A stretch of 64,000 nucleotides of DNA, from the NCBI RefSeq assembly GCF_014199195.1, contig NZ_JACIJE010000002.1, forward strand, positions 124,001-188,000, given 5' to 3'. A program made the position numbers and the translations under genes. The notes beneath the pieces were generated by a model. That model was not told where the DNA came from and made no database searches. It saw only the letters and a program-made list of their open reading frames with translations. Shown here in pieces: positions 34,321 through 42,540 of the stretch (positions are counted from its first letter, which is position 1; each line of letters begins with the position of its first letter). This DNA is from Neoroseomonas alkaliterrae. Its GTDB lineage: Bacteria > Pseudomonadota > Alphaproteobacteria > Acetobacterales > Acetobacteraceae.

Positions 34321-34355
34321 CGGCCGGCCGCGGCTTGAACCGCGCCGGCCGGCCG
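34321..34355 (-). terminator. Strong hairpin directly after the PhoX-like gene
   Basis: Arms CGGCCGGCC+GCGG (34321-34333) and CCGC+GGCCGGCCG (34340-34343, 34347-34355) pair with a 3-base bulge and a 6-base loop, 5 bp beyond the stop of the minus-strand gene. It lacks a U-tract but is very stable; probably the 3' end structure of that transcript. Confidence 0.45.
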
Positions 34356-34360
34356 CCCGT

Positions 34361-36415
34361 TCAGGTGCCGATCACCCCGCCATCGGCCTTGGTGATGACC
34401 AGCGTGGCCGAGAGCGGCACGCCCTCCCCGCCATGCGGCCAGCGGCTGTTGATCCGCCCGGCCGCGAAATCCGCCGCCGGCGTCGTCGCACCGGGGTGCT
34501 GGACGTTCACGAACATCGTGCGGCGGTCGGGCGTGGTGATCACGCCGGTGATCTCTTGCCCGATCGGGCCGGTGAGGAAACGGCGGATCTCGCCGGTCAC
34601 GGGATTCGCCGCCAGCATGGCATTGTTGCCGAAGGGCGCGAGGTTGCCGCGGAGCTGCTCGCGCTCGCCGATGTCGGTCTGGATCCAGAGGCGGCCATCG
34701 GCATCGAACCACAGCCCGTCGGGGCAGGCGAAGAGGCTGTCCGCGCCGAGCGGCGCGCCGCTCGCGGTGCGGCTGTTGCCTTCGGGGCCGGCGATGACGA
34801 ACAGGTCCCAGGTGAAGCGCGTCGCCGCGTGTTCGTCGTTCTGCTCGCGCCAGCGGATGATCTGGCCGAACTCGTTGCGTGCGCGCGGGTTCGCCGCGTC
34901 CACCTGGCCGTCCTGGCGGCGGGCGTTGTTGGTCAGGGTGAAGTAGACGCGGCCGTCGCGCGGATCCACCGCACCCCATTCCGGGCGGTCCATCTTGGTT
35001 GCACCCAGCGCATCGGCGGCGAGGCGCGTGTTCACCAGCACCTCGCCCTGGTCCGCGAAGCCGTTGGCCGCCGTCAGCGGGCCCTGGCCATGCACGAGCG
35101 GCAGCCACTCGCCGCTGCCATCGGCGTTGAACTTCGCGACATAGAGGATGCCCTCGTCCAGCAGCGAGCCGTTCGCGGTGGCGCGGTGGAAGGGGCGGGC
35201 GGAGACGAACTTGTAGATGTATTCGAAGGTGCTGTCGTCGCCGGAATAGGCGACGACGGGGCGGCCCTCGCGCGCCGGGGCGAAGATGACGCCCTCATGC
35301 GCGAAGCGGCCGAGCGCGGTGCGCTTCACCGGCACGCTGGCGGGGTTGAAGGGGTCGATCTCGACCATCCAGCCGAAGGCGTTGACCTCGTTGCGGTAGT
35401 CCTCGGTGGCGGAGGCGCCGGTGCGCGAGACGTTGAAGCGGATGAACTCGTCCCCGCCGCCCGCCACCTGGTCCCAGTTGTAGCGGGCCTGGCCGGTCGG
35501 CACGCCGTAGCGCGCATGCTCGCGCGGCAGGTCGGGCTTCTGGTCCTGCTGGTCGGTGTTGCGGAAATAGCCGGCCCAGTTCTCCTCGGCAGCGAGGTAG
35601 GTGTTCCACGGGGTCACGCCATGCGCGCAGTTGTTGAGCGTGCCGCGCACGCGCGTCCCGTCCGGGCTGTACTTCGTGCGGACGAGGGGATGCCCGCGCA
35701 CGGGGCCCGCGATCTCCATCGGCGTCGCGCCATGGATGCGGCGGTTGCGCGGGTCGGGCACGACCGCCCACTGCCCGTCAGCCTGGCGGGCGATGCGCAC
35801 GATCGAGACGCCATGGGCGAAGATCTCCTTGCGCACCTCCTCGGCATCACGGCCGCCTTCCGGCACGGGCAGGCGGCCGTCGCCGACGGAGAGGCCGGCG
35901 GCGCGGGCATGCATGAAGCGGGGCGCGATGTATTCGTGATTCAGCACGAGCAGGCCGTCAGTGCTGCTGCCCTGGTCCGGCTCGCGCCCCTCGATCGGAA
36001 AGAAGTGCATCCCGTCGTGATGCGCGCCGATGGCCTGTTCCTGCTCGGCGGCAGTCATCTCGAGCACGGATCTGGTCGCCGGCCGGCCGTTCAGGGGCGT
36101 GCCGTGGGGGATGATGACCTGCACGCGGTAGCCCTCGGGCACGACCACCGTGTCCTGGGCGCTGACCGGGACCGCGCGGAAGCCGATCACCGGGCCGCCG
36201 GGCGTCGCCGCCGCCGCCGCACCCTGCGCGGCAGCGGGGCGCGCACCGGCGCCGATGAAGCCGGCGATGGCCGCGCCGAGGCCGCCCATCAGCATGCCGC
36301 GGCGGCCGAGCCGCGCCTGGGCGATCTCGGCGAAGGTCGGGTTGGGGGATTTGTTCGACGGGATCTCGTCGCCCGCCTCGAGGTCGTAGGGCAGGTGGCT
36401 CAGATCATCCGGCAT
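34361..36415 (-). CDS. PhoX-like alkaline phosphatase (DUF839)
   Basis: 684 residues. After about 38 residues comes RLGRRGMLMGGLGAAIAGFIGAGARP, a Tat-like signal as in PhoX. Landmarks are LNHEYIAPRF, LNNCAHGVTPWNTYLAAEENWAGYF, WMVEIDPFNPASVPVKRTALGRFAHEG, SGDDSTFEYIYKFVS, PEWGAVDPRDGRVYFTLTNN, DSLFACPDGLWFDADGRLWIQTD and FVNVQHPG. PhoX enzymes release phosphate from organic esters in the periplasm using calcium and iron. The start MPDDLSHL has AGGGAGA upstream. No convincing Pho box was found in the 440 bp upstream. A strong hairpin follows the stop. Confidence 0.88.
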   Translation of the reverse strand: MPDDLSHLPYDLEAGDEIPSNKSPNPTFAEIAQARLGRRGMLMGGLGAAIAGFIGAGARPAAAQGAAAAATPGGPVIGFRAVPVSAQDTVVVPEGYRVQVIIPHGTPLNGRPATRSVLEMTAAEQEQAIGAHHDGMHFFPIEGREPDQGSSTDGLLVLNHEYIAPRFMHARAAGLSVGDGRLPVPEGGRDAEEVRKEIFAHGVSIVRIARQADGQWAVVPDPRNRRIHGATPMEIAGPVRGHPLVRTKYSPDGTRVRGTLNNCAHGVTPWNTYLAAEENWAGYFRNTDQQDQKPDLPREHARYGVPTGQARYNWDQVAGGGDEFIRFNVSRTGASATEDYRNEVNAFGWMVEIDPFNPASVPVKRTALGRFAHEGVIFAPAREGRPVVAYSGDDSTFEYIYKFVSARPFHRATANGSLLDEGILYVAKFNADGSGEWLPLVHGQGPLTAANGFADQGEVLVNTRLAADALGATKMDRPEWGAVDPRDGRVYFTLTNNARRQDGQVDAANPRARNEFGQIIRWREQNDEHAATRFTWDLFVIAGPEGNSRTASGAPLGADSLFACPDGLWFDADGRLWIQTDIGEREQLRGNLAPFGNNAMLAANPVTGEIRRFLTGPIGQEITGVITTPDRRTMFVNVQHPGATTPAADFAAGRINSRWPHGGEGVPLSATLVITKADGGVIGT

Positions 36416-36856
36416 CGCGGCATCTCCCTGGCATGGGGCTTGGGGTACCGGGTGATAGCCGTCCTGCGCGACAGGGTGGCGACGGCGATGTTGCGATTGG
36501 ATGACGCGATGGGGGCAGGCCGATCCGCGCCGGCGCGCCGGGAACGGCCGTGTGCCGGGCGGGAGCGAAGGGCGTTCGCGACGGTCGCCCCGCGCGTCAG
36601 GCAGGGCGCGGCGGGCGGCCCGCGCCGATCGCCTCACCCCGCTTGCCGGGCGCTGTCTGTCGCGTCTGCCGGCCGATGCCGGGCAGGCGCCACGTCATCC
36701 ACCCGGCGATGCGGCTGCCGCCGCCCATGCCTGGCGGAGACAGGCATCCACCGCGACCCTTTGGGCATCAGCCCCGGGTTCCGCGCCTCGCCGCCGCAAC
36801 GGCCCTGCGCGCGATGCACGGAGGCGAAGGGCCGGCCCCTTCGCCTCCCGGCCTCC
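36416..36856. other. 441-bp region upstream of the PhoX-like gene
   Basis: No gene supported. The proximal 100 bp should hold the promoter of the PhoX-like gene. CTGTCGC on the minus strand about 50 bp upstream is only half a Pho-box unit. GCGAA/TTCGC (36566-36580) and GCCTG/CAGGC (36728-36745) are small dyads. Repeat copy D fills the end next to the small secreted protein gene. Confidence 0.5.
36755..36851 (+). repeat. Intergenic repeat family, copy D
   Basis: GACCCTTTGGGCATC, a shortened core (GGTTCCGCGCCTCGCCGCCGC split around 36778-36797), CCCTGCGCGCGATGC, then a perfect 12-bp stem GGAGGCGAAGGG (36820-36831) with CCCTTCGCCTCC (36837-36848), loop CCGGC. It lies 8 bp beyond the stop of the minus-strand small secreted protein. 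It is the only recognised copy not between two convergent genes. Confidence 0.65.
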
Positions 36857-37192
36857 TCACTGGGTGGTGGCGGGCGCGGCCGGCGCCACGCCGCGCGCCG
36901 CGCGGCGCGACCCGTTGGCAGAGGCGTGCTGGCCGCCGCGGCGCTGGCGGTTCGCCGTGGCTTCGCCGCGGTTGCGCCGCTGCGTCGTGGCCTCGCCGCG
37001 GCTGCGGCGCTGCTGCCGGGCCTCGGTCCGCCGGGTGCGGCGGGTGGAAGAGGCGCGCGGCGCCTCGGCCGAGGCGGCGGTGGCCTCGGTGCCGGCGGTG
37101 GCGGCGCGGGCGCGGCTGCGGGCCGCGTCGGCGGGGCTGAGCGCGCCGAGGGCCAGCATCAGCCCTGCGGCAATCAGGAAGGCGCGGAACAT
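36857..37192 (-). CDS. Small secreted Arg/Ala-rich protein with internal RGEAT repeats
   Basis: 111 residues: a signal peptide MFRAFLIAAGLMLALGALSPADA followed by a very basic, low-complexity mature part. RRSRGEATTQRRNRGEATANRQRRGG shows two RGEAT units about 10 residues apart. No family was recognised. Predicted location is the periplasm or outside, where a polycation could bind DNA, LPS or peptidoglycan; this is speculation. The start was chosen for the signal peptide, with AAGGA nine bases upstream; a longer frame from 37267 also has a fair ribosome site. Repeat copy D follows its stop. Confidence 0.6.
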   Translation of the reverse strand: MFRAFLIAAGLMLALGALSPADAARSRARAATAGTEATAASAEAPRASSTRRTRRTEARQQRRSRGEATTQRRNRGEATANRQRRGGQHASANGSRRAARGVAPAAPATTQ

Positions 37193-37320
37193 GGGTGTCG
37201 GATCCTTGCGACCGTGACAGACGGGGGTTTCGGCAGGGTCGGGGGCCCGCAGCCTCCTGCCATCCATACACCTCATCTCCTGTCACAACGCTAAAGCCGA
37301 AGTGACTGATTCTCCATGTT

Positions 37321-37707
37321 TCAGCGCAGGGCGAGGCGCGCCCTTCGCACCGCCTTCAGCGCCTTGCCGGGGTGGTTCTCGCCGAGTTCGGTCATGGCCG
37401 TCCTGAGATGCGCGGCGAGCCATTCGACATGCCGCGGCGGCGTCACGCCGCGCACCGCATCGAGGCCGACGCGCGTGCCGGCGAGGCCGAGCGCCGTGAC
37501 CGCGGCCTGCTGGCGCCCTTCGAGCAGGTCGCGCTCGACCTCGGCGAGCAGGTGGTCGATCACCGCATGGGGGCCGGAGAGGTCCTCCGGCAGCGGCGTC
37601 TGCGGGTCGCTCAGCGCGGCGTTCTCATGCACCGGCGCCTCGGCGGCCGGCAGGCTGAAGCGCGAGAGCAGTTCCATCATGGACTGGGTGAGCGGCGAAT
37701 TGGGCAT
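37321..37707 (-). CDS. Hypothetical helical protein
   Basis: A 128-residue soluble, mostly helical protein: MPNSPLTQSMMELLSRFSLPAAEAPVHENAALSD..., then HAVIDHLLAEVERDLLEGRQQAAVTALGLAGTRVGLDAV and HPGKALKAVRRARLALR. No signal peptide, membrane segment or recognised domain. The composition fits a real alphaproteobacterial protein and it fills the space with good codon use. GAAGGGA lies about 13 bp upstream of the ATG. It follows the ABC permease operon on the same strand across 131 bp holding an inverted repeat. Confidence 0.65.
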   Translation of the reverse strand: MPNSPLTQSMMELLSRFSLPAAEAPVHENAALSDPQTPLPEDLSGPHAVIDHLLAEVERDLLEGRQQAAVTALGLAGTRVGLDAVRGVTPPRHVEWLAAHLRTAMTELGENHPGKALKAVRRARLALR

Positions 37708-37764
37708 GGTCGTCCGGCGTCCCTTCTGCGGTGTCCGGGCCCGAGGCTCCGGCTGGCAGGCCAG

Positions 37765-37820
37765 ACTTGCCGCATGGCGGCCGGCGCGCCTTGATCCGGA
37801 GCAAGCCGTCTGCGGCAAGT
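37765..37820. repeat. Separated 10-bp inverted repeat
   Basis: ACTTGCCGCA (37765-37774) and TGCGGCAAGT (37811-37820) are perfect reverse complements, 36 bp apart, between the DppC-like gene end and the hypothetical gene start. They could form a long-loop terminator stem or two half-sites for a regulator. Confidence 0.6.
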
Positions 37821-37838
37821 GCCCGTGACGTCAGGCGA

Positions 37839-38675
37839 TCATACACCGCCGCGCCGGCGCCGGATGCCGTCCGCGACCAAGGTGCAGGCGGCCACCGTCG
37901 CCATGATGGCAAGCCCCGGCCAGACCGCCGCCCAGGGCGCGCTGAACACCAGCTCCTGCGCATTGGCCAGCATGTTCCCCCAGGAGGGCGCGGGCGGGCT
38001 GATCCCGAGGCCGAGGAAGGAGAGGGTGGATTCGGCCAGGATCGCCCCGGCGACGGCGAGCGCCGTGGCGACGGCGACCGGCGGCAGCAGCGCGGGCAGG
38101 ACGTGGCGGAGCAGGATGCGCGGCTCGCTCGCCCCGAGGGCGCGCGCGGCCCGCACATGGTCGCGCGAGAGCGTGGCGAGGGCTGCCGCGCGCGCCAGCC
38201 GCGCCACGCCCACCCAGCCGAACAGGGCGAGGATGACGACGATGCGCAGCACGTCGCCCGCCGCCTCGCCGCGCGCCGGCAGGCCGATGCGCGAGGGGTC
38301 GGCGGCGGCGAGCAGCACCAGCAGCGGCAGGGCGGGCAGGGCGAGCATGAAGTCGGCGAAGCGCATCACCAGCGCATCCGCCACGCCGCCGCGCCAGGCG
38401 GCGAGCAGCCCGGCCAGGGTGCCGATCGCGGCCGCCGCCAGCGCCGCGGCGAGCCCCACCGCGAGCGAGACCCGCGCGCCGTAGAGCAGGCGCGTCAGGA
38501 TGTCCCGCCCGAGATCGTCGGTGCCGAGCGGATGCGCGGCCGAAGGCGGCGCGAAGCGCGCGAGCAGGTCCGGCGCGAAGGGATCATGGCCGAGCCAGGC
38601 CGCGACGAGCGGCGCCGCGGCGGCGGCGAGCGCGAGCAGCCCGAGCAGCCCGAGCCCGAGGGAAAGGCGCGTCAT
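37839..38675 (-). CDS. Peptide/nickel-type ABC permease (DppC-like)
   Basis: A 278-residue inner-membrane protein with about six helices. The N-terminal periplasmic part has PDLLARFAPPSAAHPLGTDDLGRDILTRLLYGARVSL, the DppC hallmark. The EAA loop is HVRAARALGASEPRILLRHVLPALLP, and AESTLSFLGLGISPPAPSWGNML follows. It pairs with the preceding DppB-like permease; its ATG overlaps that gene's stop. No DppD/DppF ATPases follow, so the importer needs ATPases from elsewhere. Confidence 0.9.
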   Translation of the reverse strand: MTRLSLGLGLLGLLALAAAAAPLVAAWLGHDPFAPDLLARFAPPSAAHPLGTDDLGRDILTRLLYGARVSLAVGLAAALAAAAIGTLAGLLAAWRGGVADALVMRFADFMLALPALPLLVLLAAADPSRIGLPARGEAAGDVLRIVVILALFGWVGVARLARAAALATLSRDHVRAARALGASEPRILLRHVLPALLPPVAVATALAVAGAILAESTLSFLGLGISPPAPSWGNMLANAQELVFSAPWAAVWPGLAIMATVAACTLVADGIRRRRGGV

Positions 38676-39604
38676 CGCTCGCGCAGCCGCGGGTCGAGCG
38701 CGCGCTGCGCGAGATCCGCCCCGAGCGTGGCCAGCATGGTGACCAGCGCGACCAGCAGCAGCGCAATGAGCGCGAGGTTGGTGTCGTTGCCCATCACCGC
38801 GTCGTAGAGCAGCTTGCCCATGCCGGGCCGCGCGAAGACCGTCTCGGTCACCAGCGCGCCGCCCGCCAGCGCGCCGGCATCGAGGGCGGCGATCTGCAGC
38901 ACCGGCAGCGCGGCATTGGGGAGGGCGTGGCGGAGCAGGACGGCGCGTTCGGAGGCGCCGCGCGCCCGCGCGGTGCGGATCCAGGGCTCGGTCAGCGTCG
39001 CTTCCAGGCTGGCCACCGAATGGCGCGCATAGGCGGCGAGATGCGCGATGGCCAGCGTCGCCACCGGCAGCACGAGGTAGCGCAGGCCGGGGCCGTGCTC
39101 CGCCGCGCCGCCCGCGGGCAGCCATCCGAGCGTGACGGCGAAGGCGATGATCAGCAGGATGCCGAGCCAGAAGGTCGGCATGGCCTGGCCCATCACCGCG
39201 ACCGCATCCACCGCCGGTGCGGCGCGCGGCCGCGCGGCCGCGAGGGCGCCGAGCGCGACGCCGAGCGTCAGCGCGATCAGCAGCGCCGTGCCGGCGAGCG
39301 CCAGGGTGGAGAGCAGTGCCGGGCCGAGCAAGGCGGCCACCGGCTGCGCGAAGAGGCGCGAATAGCCGAACTCCCCGCGCAGCAGCCCGCCGGCCCAGGC
39401 GAGGTAGCGGTCATGGAAGGGGCGATCGAGGCCATGCAGCGCGCGCAGCCGCGCGGCGTCCTCCGCGGTCAGGCGCGGGTCGCCCGCGATGGCGACCTCG
39501 ATCGGGTCGCCGGGCATCAGGGCGATCAGGGCGAAGGCGCAGAAGGAGAGGACCGCGAGGGTGAGCGCGATCTGCAGCAGCCGTGTGGCGAGGATGCGGG
39601 TCAC
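38672..39604 (-). CDS. Peptide/nickel-type ABC permease (DppB-like)
   Basis: A 310-residue inner-membrane protein from a GTG start. The first helix is RLLQIALTLAVLSFCAFALIALMPGDP, then the DppB-type loop ARLRALHGLDRPFHDRYLAWAGGLLRGEFGYS. The EAA motif is PWIRTARARGASERAVLLRHALPNAALPV, followed by VTETVFARPGMGKLLYDAVMGND. Its GTG overlaps the stop of the VOC gene (GTGA) and its own stop overlaps the DppC start, so translation runs through without gaps. Confidence 0.9.
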   Translation of the reverse strand: MTRILATRLLQIALTLAVLSFCAFALIALMPGDPIEVAIAGDPRLTAEDAARLRALHGLDRPFHDRYLAWAGGLLRGEFGYSRLFAQPVAALLGPALLSTLALAGTALLIALTLGVALGALAAARPRAAPAVDAVAVMGQAMPTFWLGILLIIAFAVTLGWLPAGGAAEHGPGLRYLVLPVATLAIAHLAAYARHSVASLEATLTEPWIRTARARGASERAVLLRHALPNAALPVLQIAALDAGALAGGALVTETVFARPGMGKLLYDAVMGNDTNLALIALLLVALVTMLATLGADLAQRALDPRLRER

Positions 39605-39990
39605 GGCGCGCGGTGGGAGACGGCCTCGACCCGGTTGCCGTCCGGGTCGATCAGGAAGGCGGCGTAGTAGTGCGGGTGGTAGTGCGGGCGCGGCCCCGGC
39701 GCGCCGTCATCCGCGCCGCCCTGCGCGATGCCCGCGGCATGGAAGGCATCCACCGCCGCGCGGTCCGGGGCGCGGAAACACCAGTGGCGGCGGTCGGCGG
39801 CGATGGCCGCGCCGGTCGCCCGGATGGTCAGGTAGGTGTGGCTGTCGTCGTCGGCCGTGTTGCGCGTGCCGTAGCCGATGGCGTCGGCCTCGCGCCACAC
39901 GCAGGGCACGCGCAGCGCCGCCATCACCGCGTCGTAGAACCGTGCCGCGCGCGGCAGGTCGCTCACGGTGATGGAGACATGGTCGAGCAT
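39601..39990 (-). CDS. VOC-family (glyoxalase/dioxygenase fold) protein embedded in ABC operon
   Basis: A 129-residue protein of one VOC domain. MLDHVSITVSDLPRAARFYDAVMAAL is the first beta-alpha module with His4 as likely metal ligand, WCFRAPDRAAVDAFHAAGIAQGG begins the second, and YYAAFLIDPDGNRVEAV carries a late conserved Glu. It resembles small lactoylglutathione-lyase-like proteins of unknown substrate. Both ends overlap neighbours: its ATG overlaps the binding-protein stop (TGATG) and its stop overlaps the permease GTG, so it is made in step with the transporter. Confidence 0.87.
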   Translation of the reverse strand: MLDHVSITVSDLPRAARFYDAVMAALRVPCVWREADAIGYGTRNTADDDSHTYLTIRATGAAIAADRRHWCFRAPDRAAVDAFHAAGIAQGGADDGAPGPRPHYHPHYYAAFLIDPDGNRVEAVSHRAP

Positions 39991-41747
39991 CAGCGCACCC
40001 CCCATTCCTCCGCCCAGAGCGGCGAGGCGTTGAGATGCCCGGTCGGCCGCACGCCATCGAGCCATTGCGGCCAGACATGCGCGTCGGCGCGGAACCACAG
40101 CGGGATCGCCGGCAGGTCCTCGGCGTAGATCGCCTGCAGGCGGCGCCACATCTCGCGCCGCCGCGTGGGGTCGAGTTCCTCGGGGATGGCCTGCGTCAGC
40201 GCGTCCATCTCCGCGTTGCGGTAGCCGCCGTAGTTCTGGCCGGACCAGTTGCGCTCCTCGCGCGGGATCTCGTCGGAATGCAGCGCGGAGCGCGGCACGG
40301 ATTCGGGTGCGCTGATCCAGGCGAACAAGGCAAGGCCCTGGAAGCGGCGGCGCGAGAGCGTCTCGGCGAAGAGCACGCGCGGCGGCTCGTTGCGAATGCG
40401 CGCCTCGATGCCCGCCTGCCGCCACATCCCCTGCAGCACCTGCTGCACCGCCTCGCGCGAGCGGTTGCCGGCGGTGGTCATGAATTCGAGCGAAAGCCTC
40501 TCGCCCGCCGCGTTGCGGCGGATGCCGTCCGGGCCCGGCGTCCAGCCGGCCTCCTGCAGCAGCGCCCGGGCGCGGGCGAGGTCGAAGGGCCATTGCCGCA
40601 CATCCGGATCGTGCATCGGGTCGAGCGGGTTGACGGAGCTATGCGCCACCGGCTGCCGCCCGCCGAAGAGCCGCTCGGTGATCTGCGCGCGGTCGGTGGC
40701 CATCAGCAGCGCCTGACGCACGCGGCGGTCGCCGAGCGCGGGGTGGTCGTGGCGCAGGTCCATGTGCTCGTAGATCAGGCCCGCCTGGTAGGTGAAGCGG
40801 AAGCGGCTGCCGGTGCGGCGTTCCAGCGCGATGGCCTGCTCGATCGGCAGGCCGAGCTCGCCCGCGATCATGTCCACCTGCCCCGCGAGCAGCTGCGCCT
40901 CCAGCGCCGGCGTGTTCTCGACGGTGCGGATCACGATGCGGCGGAAATGCGGGGTGGCGCCGGCCCAGGCGGGGTTGCGCTCCAGCGTGACGGAGGCGCC
41001 CGGCTGCACCGCGGTGATGCGGAAGGGGCCGTTCCACAGCGCGGGGTTGGTGGTCTCGGTGTCGTAGGCGGTGCGCGTGCGGTAGGTGCGCGGATCGGCC
41101 TGCCAGCGCGCGCGCTCGACATGCGCGGGCAGGGGCTGGAAGTCGCCGGCCGAAGCGTATTCGAAGGTCACGCGGTCGAAGCGCAGCGTGACGGTGCGCG
41201 GGTCCATGACGATGAGTTCGTAGGCGCTGCGATAGTATTCCGCCGGGCCGAAGCCGGTGGCGGGATCGCGCCCGGCTTCCCAGGCGAAGCGCAGATCCTC
41301 GGCCGAGACCGGCGTGCCGTCGCCCCAGCGCAGCCCCTCGCGCAGCCGATAGGTGACGCGGATGCCGGGCCTGCCGTCGGGCGTCGTCTCCCGCACCGCG
41401 AGGCCGTTCTCGAGCGAGGGCAGGCTCTCGCAGGCGAGGCAGGCGAGGCGCCAGTCGGCGCCATAGGCGGTGAGAGGGCGGCGCGCGAAGCCCAGCACGT
41501 AGGACTTCGCGGCCATGTTCTCGATGTTGGGGTGGAAGGTGGAGGGATACTGGGTGATGCCGATGGTCAGCGTGTCGCGCGGCTGGGCGGTGGCGGGCGT
41601 GGCCAGGGCCAGCAGGAGCGCGCCCGCGGCGACGGCGCAGCGGCCCCATGCCGCGCGCCGGGCCGTGGCTGCGAAGCCCGGTCGTGCCGCGGCCATCAGC
41701 GCCGCGAGTGTCGCCGCGAGGCGCGCGCGCCGCCGGCCGGGGCGCAT
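39990..41747 (-). CDS. Peptide-type ABC importer substrate-binding protein (SBP_bac_5)
   Basis: 585 residues from MRPGRRRARLAA, with signal region ending ATPATAQP. The mature part has DTLTIGITQYPSTFHPNIENMAAKSYVLGFARRPLTAY, LREGLRWGDGTPVSAEDLRFAWE, TTNPALWNGPFRI, HPALGDRRVRQALLMATDRAQI and AIPLWFRADAHVWPQ, all typical of DppA/OppA folds. The 41747 start was chosen because GAGG precedes it and it lies 7 bp after the pyrE stop; 41696 would give a more compact signal peptide but lacks a ribosome site. It supplies the DppB/DppC-like permeases downstream; the ligand may be a peptide, opine or nickel complex. Confidence 0.88.
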   Translation of the reverse strand: MRPGRRRARLAATLAALMAAARPGFAATARRAAWGRCAVAAGALLLALATPATAQPRDTLTIGITQYPSTFHPNIENMAAKSYVLGFARRPLTAYGADWRLACLACESLPSLENGLAVRETTPDGRPGIRVTYRLREGLRWGDGTPVSAEDLRFAWEAGRDPATGFGPAEYYRSAYELIVMDPRTVTLRFDRVTFEYASAGDFQPLPAHVERARWQADPRTYRTRTAYDTETTNPALWNGPFRITAVQPGASVTLERNPAWAGATPHFRRIVIRTVENTPALEAQLLAGQVDMIAGELGLPIEQAIALERRTGSRFRFTYQAGLIYEHMDLRHDHPALGDRRVRQALLMATDRAQITERLFGGRQPVAHSSVNPLDPMHDPDVRQWPFDLARARALLQEAGWTPGPDGIRRNAAGERLSLEFMTTAGNRSREAVQQVLQGMWRQAGIEARIRNEPPRVLFAETLSRRRFQGLALFAWISAPESVPRSALHSDEIPREERNWSGQNYGGYRNAEMDALTQAIPEELDPTRRREMWRRLQAIYAEDLPAIPLWFRADAHVWPQWLDGVRPTGHLNASPLWAEEWGVR

Positions 41748-41754
41748 GCGCGCC

Positions 41755-42477
41755 TCACTCCGCCGCGTCCTTCGGGCTCGCCTCCTCCGCGCTGCCCACG
41801 CCGCCATGCGCGCGCGACCAGGACACCGGATCCTCGAGGAACTTGCGCACCTCCTTCAGCGCCGTCTCGCTGAAATAGGGCCGCTCGCGGCAGACCTCGA
41901 GCACATCCCACCAGGTGCAGAGGTGATGCAGGTTCAGCCCCATCTCCTTCAACTTCTCGAAGGAGCCGGGGAAGACGCCGTAATAGAACACCACGAAGGT
42001 GTGGTCGCAGATCGCGCCGGCCTCGCGCAGCGCATTGGCGAAGCGGATCTTCGAGCCGCCATCGGTGGTCAGGTCCTCGACCAGCAGGGTGCGCTGGCCG
42101 ACCGGCACCTCGCCCTCGATCAGCGCGTTGCGCCCGAAGCCCTTGGGCTTCTTCCGCACATAGGCCATCGGCGCCATCATCCGGTCGGCGATCCAGGCGC
42201 CGAAGGGGATGCCGGCCGTCTCGCCGCCCACCACGATGTCGATGGATTCGTAGCCGACATGGCGGCCGATCTTCTCGACGCCGAGTTCCATGATGCGGTT
42301 GCGCGCGCGCGGGAAGGAGATGATCCTGCGGCAGTCGATATAGACGGGGCTCTTCCAGCCGCTCGTGAAGGTGTAGGGCTCCTCGGGGCGGAAGTTGACG
42401 GCCTTGATCTCGAGCAGGATGCGCGCGGTGGTCAGGGCGGCGTCGCGATCCCATTCGGAGGCGTGCAGCGCGGTCAT
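41755..42477 (-). CDS. pyrE: Orotate phosphoribosyltransferase
   Basis: A 240-residue enzyme that joins orotate and PRPP to orotidine 5'-monophosphate in pyrimidine synthesis. [28 protein letters not shown] is the orotate/flexible region, [19 protein letters not shown] a dimer/active-site loop, [17 protein letters not shown] the catalytic loop, and [16 protein letters not shown] the PRPP-binding motif. The C-terminus carries about 25 extra residues ([22 protein letters not shown]). It heads the minus-strand run that continues into the ABC transporter 7 bp later and is divergent from the ELM1-family gene. Confidence 0.92.
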   Translation of the reverse strand: MTALHASEWDRDAALTTARILLEIKAVNFRPEEPYTFTSGWKSPVYIDCRRIISFPRARNRIMELGVEKIGRHVGYESIDIVVGGETAGIPFGAWIADRMMAPMAYVRKKPKGFGRNALIEGEVPVGQRTLLVEDLTTDGGSKIRFANALREAGAICDHTFVVFYYGVFPGSFEKLKEMGLNLHHLCTWWDVLEVCRERPYFSETALKEVRKFLEDPVSWSRAHGGVGSAEEASPKDAAE

Positions 42478-42540
42478 GGCGGTTCGTCCTGGTGCTGGTC
42501 CGGTTCCCCTCTCTGGTAGTCGGGCGAAGGGGCGGCGTCC

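Larger units (their letters stand above)
33983..34360. other. 378-bp convergent intergenic region
   Basis: No supportable gene. It contains a hairpin soon after the DUF839 gene, a degenerate stretch (about 34072-34118: TGCCCGCCGG then TCGCGCGC and GCC) that resembles the left half and core of the intergenic repeat, and a strong hairpin after the PhoX stop. The middle (34120-34315) is GC-rich with the short dyad CCCGC/GCGGG at 34137 and nothing else recognisable. Confidence 0.6.

Noticed and set aside
36416-36530. Possible Pho box upstream of the PhoX-like gene
   Set aside because: Only one CTGTC half-unit is present; the second unit at the 11-bp repeat distance does not match.
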